Shown: positions 33,118 through 42,369, numbered from the stretch's first letter. The stretch is 64,000 bases of DNA from Actinospineispora acaciae DSM 45401 (GCF_000620785.1 NZ_JIAI01000008.1:62001-126000), one strand, 5' to 3'. Notes: generated by a model from the letters alone, not told the origin. Numbers and translations are program-made.

Positions 33118-34749
33118 ATGGAGGTCGCGACCGCGCCACCACCACCTTCGGCACCGGCGGATGAGTCGAGCAACGGCTGGCTGATCCCCATGCTGGTGTT
33201 GATCGGCGGCATGTTCATGTCGCTGTTGGACATGACCATCGTCAACGTCGCGATCCCGACCATGCAACGGGATTTCGGGGTCGCCACCGACGACGTCGAG
33301 TGGATCAGCACCGCGTTCACCCTGGGGCTGGGCGTCGTGGTGCCGTTGTCGGGCTGGCTGGGCGACCGGCTCGGGCTGACCAAGGTCTATCTGGCCTGCC
33401 TGGTCGGCTTCGCTGTCGCCTCCGCCCTGTGCGGGCTGGCCTGGAACCTGGGCAGCATGGTCGCGTTCCGGATCCTGCAGGCGGTGCCGGGCGGGATCCT
33501 GCCGGTCATCACCATGTCGATGATCTACGTGATCGTGCCCAGGGAGAAGATGGGCAGCGCGATGGGGCTGTTCGGCCTCGGCGTGGTGTTCGGGCCGGCC
33601 GCGGGCCCGACCCTCGGCGGCTACCTCGTGGAGTACCTCGACTGGCGGCTGATCTTCTACATCAACGTGCCGGTGGCGGTGCTGGCCACGGTGGCCGCCT
33701 GGTTCCTGATCCCGAAGATGGCGCCCACCACGTCCCGGCGGTTCGACTGGTGGGGGTTCATCACGTCGGCCACCGGGCTGTTCGCGCTGCTGCTGGCGTT
33801 CTCCGAGGGCGAGTCCTGGGGCTGGGGCTCCTACCGGATCCTGATGCTGATCGTGGGCGCGCTGCTGCTGCTCGCGCTATTCGTGGTGATCGAGCTGGAG
33901 CTGGACGAGCCGCTGATCGACCTGCGGGTGTTCAAGAACTGGATGTTCACGAACTCGCTGCTGCTGATCATGGTGCTGATCGTCGGCCTGTTCGGGGTGC
34001 TGTTCTACCTGCCGCTGTTCATGCAGGCCGACCAGGGCACCCAGCCGCTGCGCACCGGGCTGATCCTGCTCCCCGAGGCGCTGGTGATGGGCGTGCTGAT
34101 GCCGATCGCCGGGAGGCTCTACGACCTCATCGGCCCGCGCTGGCCGGCGGTCATCGGGCTGGCCATCGCGGCCTGGGGTGGCTTCCTGCTGTGCGGGATC
34201 AACCCGGACATGACCGACGAGGACGTCATCCTCTGGACCTGCATCAGGGCCTTCGGCAATGGGCTGGCCATGATGCCGATCATGACGGCCGGGATGTCCG
34301 CGGTCCCGCCCGGCCTGACCACCTCCGCCAGCCTGATGAACAACGTGGCCCAGCGGGTGGCCTCCGCGCTCGGACTGGCGGCGCTCACGGTGATCGCCAG
34401 CAGCCAGTCGAGCCAGCTGATGTCCGACAGGTCCGCGCTGATGCCCGCCAACGACCCCAGGCTGAGCGCGCACGGCATCTCCCAGCAGGACCTCACCGGC
34501 CTGTACGGCTACTACCAGAAACTCCAGGTCGAGGTGACCGCCCAGGCCTACAGCGACGTCTTCCTGGTCGCCGCCATCCTGACCACCATCGGCATCGTCC
34601 TGGCCATGTTCATGAAAAAGCCGCCGATCCCCGACGAACCCGCCGCCCAACCCGCCGAGCCCGCCGCCGGCGCCGAGCCCACCGAACGGTCCGCCGAGGC
34701 GACACCTCCCGCCGACGGCACCGTCCGCGACCGCGAGCCGGTGCCTTAG
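33118..34749 (+). CDS. DHA2-family (EmrB/QacA) MFS drug exporter
   Basis: A 543-residue, 14-segment proton-driven exporter. LLDMTIVNVAIPTMQRDFG in segment 1 and GWLGDRLGLTKVYL after segment 2 are classical. A long C-terminal Pro/Ala/Glu tail ends REPVP. ATG 33118 with GGGAGGG is preferred to TTG 33091. The stop is 2 bp from the end of the convergent receptor gene. A shortened copy of its 3' end exists at 38396-38665. Confidence 0.92.
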   Translation: MEVATAPPPPSAPADESSNGWLIPMLVLIGGMFMSLLDMTIVNVAIPTMQRDFGVATDDVEWISTAFTLGLGVVVPLSGWLGDRLGLTKVYLACLVGFAVASALCGLAWNLGSMVAFRILQAVPGGILPVITMSMIYVIVPREKMGSAMGLFGLGVVFGPAAGPTLGGYLVEYLDWRLIFYINVPVAVLATVAAWFLIPKMAPTTSRRFDWWGFITSATGLFALLLAFSEGESWGWGSYRILMLIVGALLLLALFVVIELELDEPLIDLRVFKNWMFTNSLLLIMVLIVGLFGVLFYLPLFMQADQGTQPLRTGLILLPEALVMGVLMPIAGRLYDLIGPRWPAVIGLAIAAWGGFLLCGINPDMTDEDVILWTCIRAFGNGLAMMPIMTAGMSAVPPGLTTSASLMNNVAQRVASALGLAALTVIASSQSSQLMSDRSALMPANDPRLSAHGISQQDLTGLYGYYQKLQVEVTAQAYSDVFLVAAILTTIGIVLAMFMKKPPIPDEPAAQPAEPAAGAEPTERSAEATPPADGTVRDREPVP

Positions 34750-34753
34750 CCCC

Positions 34754-36322
34754 TCAGCACCCCGACATTCCGGGCACGCACGGCGTCCCGGACGGCGAGC
34801 TGAGCTGGACGAACTGTGTGCGGCCGTCCGGCCCGATGCCCAGGATGGGGACCGCCTTGTTCTGCGCGTTGCCGTTGGGGGCGAGCGAGATCCAACCGCT
34901 GGCCCCGGGTAGCAGGCCGACGCCGTGAATGCGCTTGAACTGCTGGATCAGCTCCGCCGGTGAGCCGAGCGGAGGGTCGGACGACCGGATGGCGCGAACC
35001 GCCGTCATGATCGCGTCATAGGCCATGATGGTGTCGCCGTCGTCCAGGCTCTGGCCGGGGAACAGGGTCGGAAAACAGTCCGGGCCAGTGCAGGTGAGGT
35101 ACTCGGCCGCGTTCGGCTGGAAGGCGCCGGGCGCGTTCCGCCATGACTCTGGGTGCGCCAGCGCCGTGTAAGCGACTGACACGTTCGCCGACAGCCCGTT
35201 GCGCAGCTCCGGCGCGCCGGACGCAGCCGCCGCCGCAAAGGTGGCGCCGTCGTGACCCGTCACCACCTTGATAGGGCGGTTGAGGCAGGGCCGATGCGAC
35301 AGCGCGGCGACAAGCGCCGCCAGCTCGGGTGAACGGCCGGCGAAGAACAGCGCGTCGGGTTGTTGTTGGCAGAGGTTGGTCACGATGGCGTTCATGGTGT
35401 TCGCGGCGCCCGACCGTTCACCGGCGTACACCTCGTCCGGCACGACGATCTCATAGCCGTCGCCTGGGTAGTGCTCCCGGAACGCCCTGCCCAGGTCCCG
35501 CGAGTAGGCGTCCCTCGGGTCGGTGTTCTGCACGATCAGCGTCTTCCTCGCACCCGTCGACCGCAGATACGCCGCCGCGGCGGCCGCCTCGTCCGAGGTG
35601 GTCGGCGCGATGCGGGCAATCGAGGAGTTCGCCGTCACAGGGGCCGAGGTGAGCTGGTCGTCCGTTAGGCCGGCGATGATCAGCGGCACGTGGGCGGCGA
35701 GCAACGGGTCGATCGCCTCGCGGGGCGTGCCCGACGACTTGCCGCTGATCACGACGGCCATCAGATGGTGCTCGGCAAAGCCGGTGGTGGCCATCTCTCG
35801 CAGCGCACCGATGGGTCCGTTCGCGGGCTGCTCGGCCTTGCCGATGTTGGCGATCAGCACCCGGATCGGCGGCCGATCGGGGCGGCCGGCGGTCTTCGTC
35901 CGATTGGCCTGTCGCTGTGCGATCGCGGCCCCCATGACATCTTCGGCCACCCGGGCCGCGTAGTCGTCGTCGGTTCCGGGCGGCGGGATGGGGACGACGT
36001 AGGCGATGCTCACCGCGGATGGGTCCCCGGCCACCCGGGCGTTCTCCTCCCCGATGAGCCGCAACGCTGCAGCCGTCCGGTCGCCGAAAACGGGACCTTG
36101 GTTGCCATCGGTGATGCCTATGCACTGCCCGTCGACCTTCGCCAGCCCTCCCGCGCAGTGCGTCAGCCCGTACCACGTGGGGATGCCGAGCCCGACAAGC
36201 GCGAGGGCGAGCACCGCCAGGATGGCCAGGCGCACCGAGCTCCTGAGTGCCCGCCAGTACAAGCTGGCAACCCTGAAGAACCGGCGCAAGGGATGGCCGG
36301 GCCGGCTGGAGGTGTCAACCAT
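34754..36322 (-). CDS. Membrane-anchored extracellular ligand-binding protein (Peripla_BP_6-like), copy 1
   Basis: A 522-residue type II membrane protein. A basic cytoplasmic N-terminus (1-31) and one membrane helix (32-48) precede a large external domain resembling branched-chain amino acid/receptor-type binding proteins (SIAYVVPIPPPG; RKTLIVQNTDPRDAYSRDLG; PDALFFAGRSPELAALV; DTIMAYDAIMTAV). A Cys pair follows the helix (Cys 56 and 69) and another ends the protein (PCVPGMSGC), both shared with copy 2. No permease or ABC ATPase is near, so a sensor role is more likely than transport. ATG 36322 overlaps the STAND-like gene by 8 bp. Confidence 0.75.
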   Translation of the reverse strand: MVDTSSRPGHPLRRFFRVASLYWRALRSSVRLAILAVLALALVGLGIPTWYGLTHCAGGLAKVDGQCIGITDGNQGPVFGDRTAAALRLIGEENARVAGDPSAVSIAYVVPIPPPGTDDDYAARVAEDVMGAAIAQRQANRTKTAGRPDRPPIRVLIANIGKAEQPANGPIGALREMATTGFAEHHLMAVVISGKSSGTPREAIDPLLAAHVPLIIAGLTDDQLTSAPVTANSSIARIAPTTSDEAAAAAAYLRSTGARKTLIVQNTDPRDAYSRDLGRAFREHYPGDGYEIVVPDEVYAGERSGAANTMNAIVTNLCQQQPDALFFAGRSPELAALVAALSHRPCLNRPIKVVTGHDGATFAAAAASGAPELRNGLSANVSVAYTALAHPESWRNAPGAFQPNAAEYLTCTGPDCFPTLFPGQSLDDGDTIMAYDAIMTAVRAIRSSDPPLGSPAELIQQFKRIHGVGLLPGASGWISLAPNGNAQNKAVPILGIGPDGRTQFVQLSSPSGTPCVPGMSGC

Positions 36323-38297
36323 GGTGTCCCCCGTGCTGATGCCAACGGTCCCAGCATTGGCTGAACGTCCTGCACCGCTCGACCAGGAAGGCCGCCCCCT
36401 CGGCCGCGTTCTGGGCGAGGGTGTCGAGCTCCATTTCGACGATGCCGCACATGTCATGGTGTGGATCGCCGAGCGGGTCGGTGTGCAGTTGCAGCGCGGC
36501 GAGCAGCCGGGGCGACACCAACGGCGCCGGCGCCTCGTCCGCGCAGAGCTCGCCGAAGTGGGCACCGGTGGTCTCGCCCCTGTCCGGGTGGGCCAGTGGA
36601 GCCGCCGTGACCCGCAGCAGCAACTCGTACCAGGCCTGTGGGTGGACCGGGTCGAACAGCTCGGTGAGCCGGGTCGCCACCTCGTGGAGCCGGCCGAGCG
36701 CGAGGCCGTGGTACAGCGCGGCCACCTCATCCTTGCTCGCCACCGCGCTGTCTCGGAGCAGCTCGTGCGCGTGGTCCCAGACCAGGTCCAGCGACGCGAT
36801 GCCGCCAGGGCGGGCCAGCCGGTGAGCGATGGCCCGGCGGGCGAGCGGGTGTAGTCGCGGCGGTTCCGGCACCCCGTCCGTGATCCCGTGGGTGACCCAC
36901 AGGTCGCGGGAGCGGAACGCCGTGATCAACCTTCGACCCCGACGGGTCTCTTGCCGCAGTATCGGGGCGATCCTGCCGTCGGAGAGGTCGACGGCGATCG
37001 CCATCAACACCAGCCCTCGGCGTATCTCCTCGGCCCACGGGCCGAGCACCAGGTCGAAGACCCGGTCGTCAAGGCTCCGACCGTCACGATCCTGCTGTCC
37101 CAAGGTGCCCCGGAGATCGACCCGGCGGCCGGGGCTGAGCCTCCCGTCGGGACCCCCCAGCACGTCGACGACCATCTCCAGGCCGGTCGGATGGGCCGCG
37201 GTCAGCCGGTGGGTGAAGGCAACGGTATGGAACAACGGCGGGCCGACGTCCAGCCTGGCCGCGATCGTCCGCACCTCCTCGCGGGTCGGCCCCGCGGTCG
37301 GCGCCACCTCGTCGACCGGATCGACCGACACCGGGTAGTACCGGCTGCCGTCACGCCTGTCTCGCTCGTTCCGCCAGAGCGTGATCGAGGCGTCCTCCAG
37401 GGCGTCCGGCTGCCAGTCCGGCGGCGCCGCCGCGGCTGCCGGAGGGTAGCGCTGGTGCGAGGCGGCCACGACGAGCAACGGACCCGATCCGGCCCGCTGT
37501 TCGGAGACCATGGTGACGAAGTCGCGGAGCTCGGGCGCGCCCACGTTGTCGAGCAACACAACGGCGCTGGTCCCACGGTCGAACGGGGTGAACCCTGCAT
37601 CGAACGCGCCGCGCACGTCGGCCACGAAGGCCCGGCAGAGCACCTCGTCGACCCCCTCGTGGTCCTCCTGGAACTCCCGAACCGACAGCTCGACCAATGC
37701 GTCCACCGGATCGGGGAAGTGCTTGCCTCCGCCGAGTCCGTCCCGGTACCAGCGCATGCCGACGCCGCGCAGCATCTTGATGGTCCGGCTGATCTCCCAC
37801 CCGCCGTCCACCGCCAGGCCGACCGCGCTGGTCACCGATACGTCCACACCGGCGAGCCCCGCGATCGCCATCCCGGCGTTCCGCACCCAGGTGCGCCCCT
37901 CGGATGTGTTCCGGAGCCTCCGCTGGATCAGCGTCCGGCGGGCGTCCCTGGCGCCGGCCATCGCGTCGGGGTCGAGTGGTTCGCCGACTGCCCACATCCC
38001 GAGAAAGAAACGCGGGAATCCGACCCGCCCGAATCGGGCGACCCGCCGTCCGAACTGGAAGGCGAGCCGGTTCGCGACCTGGTGCGGGCGCAGGCCGGGC
38101 GGCAGCCGCTCGCCGTCCAGAAAGGCGCGCGGCCCGGGCCAGTCGTAAATTTCGTTCAGGCTCTTGAGCAGGTCCGAGCACTCCGAGCCGCGTGATCCCC
38201 AGAGCACGACGATCGGCAGGTCATCGGCGCCCGGACGGTCGCGAGTCGCGCAGGTACGAACGAGCTGTTCCAGAAGGATTTGACGACCGTCGGGCAC
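36315..38297 (-). CDS. STAND-like protein with a degenerate P-loop, copy 1
   Basis: About 660 residues, no signal or membrane segment expected to export it. The N-terminal IVVLWGSRGSECSDLL (29-44) aligns with a STAND P-loop of the type GxRGSGKSxLL but with Gly-Lys replaced by Glu-Cys. A Walker B-like AVVLLDNVG lies near 245-253, a sensor-like LLVVAASHQR near 274-283 and a GhP-like AAHPTGLEM near 367-375. The C-terminal half is helical with no recognised effector domain. GTG 38297, behind a GGGGGG run, aligns with the copy 2 start. Function unknown; coupled to the membrane receptor. Confidence 0.7.
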   Translation of the reverse strand: MPDGRQILLEQLVRTCATRDRPGADDLPIVVLWGSRGSECSDLLKSLNEIYDWPGPRAFLDGERLPPGLRPHQVANRLAFQFGRRVARFGRVGFPRFFLGMWAVGEPLDPDAMAGARDARRTLIQRRLRNTSEGRTWVRNAGMAIAGLAGVDVSVTSAVGLAVDGGWEISRTIKMLRGVGMRWYRDGLGGGKHFPDPVDALVELSVREFQEDHEGVDEVLCRAFVADVRGAFDAGFTPFDRGTSAVVLLDNVGAPELRDFVTMVSEQRAGSGPLLVVAASHQRYPPAAAAAPPDWQPDALEDASITLWRNERDRRDGSRYYPVSVDPVDEVAPTAGPTREEVRTIAARLDVGPPLFHTVAFTHRLTAAHPTGLEMVVDVLGGPDGRLSPGRRVDLRGTLGQQDRDGRSLDDRVFDLVLGPWAEEIRRGLVLMAIAVDLSDGRIAPILRQETRRGRRLITAFRSRDLWVTHGITDGVPEPPRLHPLARRAIAHRLARPGGIASLDLVWDHAHELLRDSAVASKDEVAALYHGLALGRLHEVATRLTELFDPVHPQAWYELLLRVTAAPLAHPDRGETTGAHFGELCADEAPAPLVSPRLLAALQLHTDPLGDPHHDMCGIVEMELDTLAQNAAEGAAFLVERCRTFSQCWDRWHQHGGHHG

Positions 38298-38395
38298 CGC
38301 CACCCCCCATGTGACGCGAGTGCCGTTTGCTTTCGGGACCGCGCTATCGGCAATTTCGCAACACCGTACTCGCCGCTCGACGCCGATTTGTCAGC

Positions 38396-38665
38396 CTGGG
38401 CGGCTCCCTGCTATGCGGGATCAGTCCGGACATGACCGAGGGCGACGTCAAGCCGCCGATCCGGGACGAAGCCGCCGGCCAACCCGTCGACGCCGAGCTC
38501 ACCGAAGCCACACCGCACAGCGCCACCGCCACTCCCACCTCCGACGACGGCGCAACCCGCGACCCGCGACCCGCGACCCGCGACCCGCGACCCGCGACCC
38601 GCGACCCGCGACCCGCGACCCGCGACCCGCGACCCGCGACCCGCGACCGGGAGCCTGTGCCTTGA
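38396..38665 (+). pseudogene. Remnant of the DHA2 exporter 3' end
   Basis: The frame reads GGSLLCGISPDMTEGDV, matching the exporter at about 34171-34227, then jumps to KPPIRDEAAGQP, matching the exporter tail from 34618. Exactly 390 bp (130 codons) are missing between these points, so the frame is kept. It ends in the same REPVP stop region after an expanded 7-bp repeat. An open frame runs back to 38327, but the upstream part does not resemble the exporter. It marks the left end of the second receptor module. Confidence 0.85.
38555..38645. repeat. Thirteen tandem copies of ACCCGCG
   Basis: A perfect 7-bp tandem array, 91 bp long. In the remnant frame three units encode a seven-residue period (TRDPRPA). 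The intact exporter has only TVRDREPVP here, so the array arose by expansion after duplication. Slippage-prone; copy number may vary between strains or be an assembly-sensitive spot. Confidence 0.95.
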
Positions 38666-38678
38666 CCGAACGACCGGT

Positions 38679-40238
38679 TCAGCACCCTGGCATTCCTGGC
38701 GTGCACGGCGTCCCGGACGGCGAGCTGAGCTGGACGAACTGTGTGCGGCCGTCCGGGGCGGCGCGCAGGATGGCAACCGCCTTGTTGACCGCGCTCCCGG
38801 TCGAAGTGAGCGAGATCCACCCGCTGGCCCCGGCGACCAAGCCGGCGCCGTGCATCAGTTTGAACTGCCCGATCAGATCTCGCGGTGAGCGGACTTCGCC
38901 ATAGGGCGAACGAATCCCGCCGATCGTGGCCATCATCGCGTCGTACGCCATGATCGCGTAGCTGTCGTCCAGCGTCTGGTTCGGGAACAGGGTCGGGAAG
39001 CACTCCGCGCACCGGCCGGTCAGGTACTCGGTCGAGCCGGCCGTGAACGCCCAGGGCGCCTTGCCCCACGCCTCGGGGTGTGCCAGCGCGGTGAACTCGA
39101 CGGACGCGTTCGCCTCCATGCCCCTGCGCAGCTCGGGCACGCCGCCGGCGAGCATCGCCACGAACTGGGCACCGTCGTCGCCGGTCACCACCCGGACCGG
39201 GAGGTCCAGGCAAGGTCGGGTCGGCAAGGCCGAGGCCAATGCCGCCAGCTCGGGTGCCCGGCCGGCAAAGAACACCACGTCCGGCCGCTGCTGACAGATG
39301 TTGAGCACGATGCCCTTCATGGCGCCCACGGGGTTGCGCTGGCCGTTGTATGTCTCGTCCGGCTCCACGACCGCATGCCCGGCGTCCACGTATCGGGCGC
39401 GGAAGGCGGCGCCGAGGCTCAGCGAGTAGCGGTCGTCCGGATCGGTGTTCTGCACGATCAGCGCCCGCTTGCTGGACGACCGGAGGTACGCGGCGGCCGC
39501 CGCGGCCTCGTCCTCGGTGGTCGGTGCGATCCGCGCGAGCGAGGTGTTCGGCGTCGCGGGGGCGGGGAGCAGCTGGTCCGCGGTCAGGTGGGAGATGACC
39601 ACCGGTATCTCGGCGGTGACCATCGTCTCGATCAATGCGGTGAGCGGTCGCAACGACTTGCCGGTCACCGCGACGGCCATCAGGTGGTGCTTCGCGAACT
39701 CGGCGTGCGCCATCTCGATCAGCCTGGCGATCGGCTCCGCCGACGGGTTGGCGGAGTCACCGACGTTCACGACCAACACCCGGATCAGCGGACGGCCGCC
39801 CGCCGTGTTCGTCCGGTTCGCCTGCCGCTGGGCGACGGCCACCCCCATCAGGTCGCCGGCCAGGCGGGCCGCGTACGAGTCGTCGACCCCTGGCGGAGGG
39901 AGCGGCACGACGTAGGCGACGCTGACAGTGGGCTCCGCGGGATGCTCGTTGGCCAGCCGCGTGTTCTCTTCACCGATCACCCGGAGCGCGTTCGCCGCGC
40001 CAGGCCCGAAGACCTGGCTGTCTGTGCCATCGCTGATGCCGACACAGGGGCCTTCGGCCCGCTTGAGATCCGGGTAGTCGCAGTACGTCCGATTGATCCA
40101 GATGGTGATGGAGATGGCCACGAGCGCCGCGACCAGGATGAACACCAGCAGCGCCACCAGTATCTTGCGCACCCTCCTGCTGCGGTTGCCCCACCACCGC
40201 CGCAGCCGTCCGGGTCGTTGGGTCGACCTGACTGTCAC
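38679..40238 (-). CDS. Membrane-anchored extracellular ligand-binding protein (Peripla_BP_6-like), copy 2
   Basis: A 519-residue paralogue of copy 1 with the same plan: Arg-rich N-terminus, membrane helix at about 26-48, Cys 53 and a second Cys about 14 residues later, then the binding-protein domain (SVAYVVPLPPPGVDD; ALIVQNTDPDDRYSLSLG; PDVVFFAGRAPELAALASAL; YAIMAYDAMMATI) and the C-terminal PCTPGMPGC. The start GTG 40238 forms a GTGA overlap with the STAND-like gene; the open frame upstream is antisense overlap. Ligand unknown. Confidence 0.75.
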   Translation of the reverse strand: MTVRSTQRPGRLRRWWGNRSRRVRKILVALLVFILVAALVAISITIWINRTYCDYPDLKRAEGPCVGISDGTDSQVFGPGAANALRVIGEENTRLANEHPAEPTVSVAYVVPLPPPGVDDSYAARLAGDLMGVAVAQRQANRTNTAGGRPLIRVLVVNVGDSANPSAEPIARLIEMAHAEFAKHHLMAVAVTGKSLRPLTALIETMVTAEIPVVISHLTADQLLPAPATPNTSLARIAPTTEDEAAAAAAYLRSSSKRALIVQNTDPDDRYSLSLGAAFRARYVDAGHAVVEPDETYNGQRNPVGAMKGIVLNICQQRPDVVFFAGRAPELAALASALPTRPCLDLPVRVVTGDDGAQFVAMLAGGVPELRRGMEANASVEFTALAHPEAWGKAPWAFTAGSTEYLTGRCAECFPTLFPNQTLDDSYAIMAYDAMMATIGGIRSPYGEVRSPRDLIGQFKLMHGAGLVAGASGWISLTSTGSAVNKAVAILRAAPDGRTQFVQLSSPSGTPCTPGMPGC

Positions 40239-42208
40239 GATGCCCCCAAACCGGCGTGCCAGCGGCTCCAGCACTGCCGGAACCTCTGACCCTGTGCCAC
40301 CAAGAACGGTTCTCTCTGTCCCCCATGTCGACGCAGCTCGCCGAGCTCCGCGGCGACGATGCCGCACATGTCGTGGTGCGGATCACCGAGCGGATCGGAG
40401 TGGAGCAGCAGCGCCGCGAGGAGCTTCCGGGTCACCTTCGGTTCCGGTGCGGGTCCCTCGCTGAGCTTGTCGAGGTGGGTGCCGGCGTCGTGCCAGTCGT
40501 ACGGGCGCGCCAACGGCGCCGCCGTGACCTGGAGGAGCAGCTCGTACCAGCGCTCCGGGCCCATCGAGTCGAACATGTCGCTGAGCCGCTGTGCCACCTC
40601 TGAGAACCGACCCAGCGCCAGCTCGTGGTACAGAAGGGCGAGGTCATCCCCGTTCTCGGCGGCGGCATTTCGCAGGACTTCGTGTGCCTGGTCCCATCGC
40701 AGGTCCAGCGCCGCGATTCCCCCCGGACGACCCAGCCGATGAGCGATTGCGCGTCGGGCGAACGGGTGCAGTCGCGGCGGATCCATCGCTCCCCCCACGA
40801 CCCGATGTGTCACCCACAGGTCACGCGCTCGGAAATCTGTGATCAGTTCGGCCACCAGTGTGGGCTCCCTCCCCAGGATTGGGGCGATCCTGTGGTCGGA
40901 CAGGTCGACGGCTATCGCCATCAGCGCCAGTCCACCGCGCATGTCCTCGGTCCACGGGCCCAATACCAGGTCGAATACCGTGTCATCCAGGTGTTCCAGG
41001 TCGAGGGTGCCGCGCAGGTCGAAACCCTGGGGCTCGGCGACCGCACTGGATAGTCCGCCGCCACGGCGCAGGGTCTCGATAACCATTTCCAGGCCCGCCG
41101 GATGGCCTGCGGTCAATCGATGGGCAAGGGAAACCGCCGCGCGCCGCGTCTCGCCGGGTTCCAACCCTCTGAGAATCGTTTCAACCTCCTGCCGGTCCGG
41201 CTCGGCGGTCGCGGGCACCTCGTCCACCGGATCCACCCACACCGGGTAGTAGCGACTCCCGCCCCGGGCGGCTCGCTGCGCTGCCCAGCGACTGATCGAC
41301 ACCTCGCTGAGGGCGTCCGGTTGCCAACTCGCCGGATCCTCGGCCGCGGCCGGTGGGAACCGCAGGTGCGAGGCGGCGACCACCAAGAGCGGCCCCGAGT
41401 TGTCCTCCAGCTCGGCGAGCATCGCGAGAAAGCGGCTGGCCGCCGGTCTGCCGACGTTGTCCAGCAGCGCAACAGCGCTGGTCTCACGTGCATTCCAGCC
41501 ATGGCTGGCATCGAACTCGTGCCGTAGGTCCGCGACGAAGGCCCGACACAGCACCTCGTCGACCGAATTGTGGTTGCCCAGAAACTCCTGAACCGACAGT
41601 TCCACCACGCCGTCCACCGGGTCCTGGAAATGGACGTCGAGGATATCTCGGTACCACGTCATGGCGGGACCTCGCAGCAGCCGCAGGGTGCGGGTGATCT
41701 CCACCAGGCCATCCACGGCCAGACCGACCGCGCTCGTCACCGCGCCGTCCAGCCCGGCCAGACCGGCGATCGCCGCCGCCGAGTCCCGTAACCAGGTCCG
41801 GCCCTCGCTCCGGTTCCGCAGCCTCTGGTTGAGCAGGTCCCGGCGGGCCTCTCGGGCACCCGCGCCCGCGTCGGGGTTGAGTGGCTCTCGGACCGCCGCC
41901 AAGCCGAGGAAGAAGCGCGGAAAGCGGGCTCGACCGAATCCTTCGGCCTCATACCCCAGCTGGAACGCGAGCCGACTCGCCACCTGATGTGGCCGAAGCC
42001 TGGCCGGGAGCTGCTCGCCGTCGAGGAAGGCGCGCGGTCCCGGCCAACGGTCGACGGATCGCAGGTGCCTGAGCAACTCGGAGTTCTCCGAGCCGCGAGC
42101 GCCCCACACGACGACTATGGGCAGGTCGTCGGGATCCTGATTCGGCCCTTCGCGGTCGGCACAGTCGCGAATGAGTCGTTCCAGCGCCGCTGCACGACCG
42201 TTGGGCAA
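40235..42208 (-). CDS. STAND-like protein with a degenerate P-loop, copy 2
   Basis: A 657-residue paralogue of copy 1. The loop reads VVVWGARGSENSELL (33-47), with Glu-Asn where Gly-Lys is expected. SAVALLDNVG (Walker B-like), LLVVAASHLRF and TAGHPAGLEM are conserved with copy 1, as is the C-terminal DPLGDPHHDMCGIV stretch. Start TTG 42208 sits behind a GGGGG run, matching copy 1. Retention of the rest of the fold in both copies with loss of the same Lys suggests function without ATP hydrolysis. Confidence 0.7.
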   Translation of the reverse strand: MPNGRAAALERLIRDCADREGPNQDPDDLPIVVVWGARGSENSELLRHLRSVDRWPGPRAFLDGEQLPARLRPHQVASRLAFQLGYEAEGFGRARFPRFFLGLAAVREPLNPDAGAGAREARRDLLNQRLRNRSEGRTWLRDSAAAIAGLAGLDGAVTSAVGLAVDGLVEITRTLRLLRGPAMTWYRDILDVHFQDPVDGVVELSVQEFLGNHNSVDEVLCRAFVADLRHEFDASHGWNARETSAVALLDNVGRPAASRFLAMLAELEDNSGPLLVVAASHLRFPPAAAEDPASWQPDALSEVSISRWAAQRAARGGSRYYPVWVDPVDEVPATAEPDRQEVETILRGLEPGETRRAAVSLAHRLTAGHPAGLEMVIETLRRGGGLSSAVAEPQGFDLRGTLDLEHLDDTVFDLVLGPWTEDMRGGLALMAIAVDLSDHRIAPILGREPTLVAELITDFRARDLWVTHRVVGGAMDPPRLHPFARRAIAHRLGRPGGIAALDLRWDQAHEVLRNAAAENGDDLALLYHELALGRFSEVAQRLSDMFDSMGPERWYELLLQVTAAPLARPYDWHDAGTHLDKLSEGPAPEPKVTRKLLAALLLHSDPLGDPHHDMCGIVAAELGELRRHGGQREPFLVAQGQRFRQCWSRWHAGLGAS

Positions 42209-42369
42209 CGTAAACCCCCATAAGGCACACTTTTATATCGAATATCGGACCCCCGCTAATGGGTTAATCCGGCCACACCATACTTGATGCGGACCTCGAT
42301 ATGTGCCGATGGCGCACATTCACCGAGCCACAACGCAAAGATCTCGGCAGGTATTCGTACCTCTCGGAA

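Noticed and set aside
38555..38645. CRISPR array
   Set aside because: The repeat is 7 bp with no spacers; it is a simple tandem array.
38327..38665. Intact small gene encoding a Pro/Arg repeat protein
   Set aside because: It is explained as the trimmed 3' end of a duplicated DHA2 exporter plus a slipped 7-bp repeat; the upstream part has no similarity or ribosome site.
34754..42208. Branched-chain amino acid ABC transport operon
   Set aside because: The binding proteins are fused to a membrane anchor instead of a lipoprotein signal, and no permease or ABC ATPase is present. The partner has STAND-like features and lacks the Walker A lysine.
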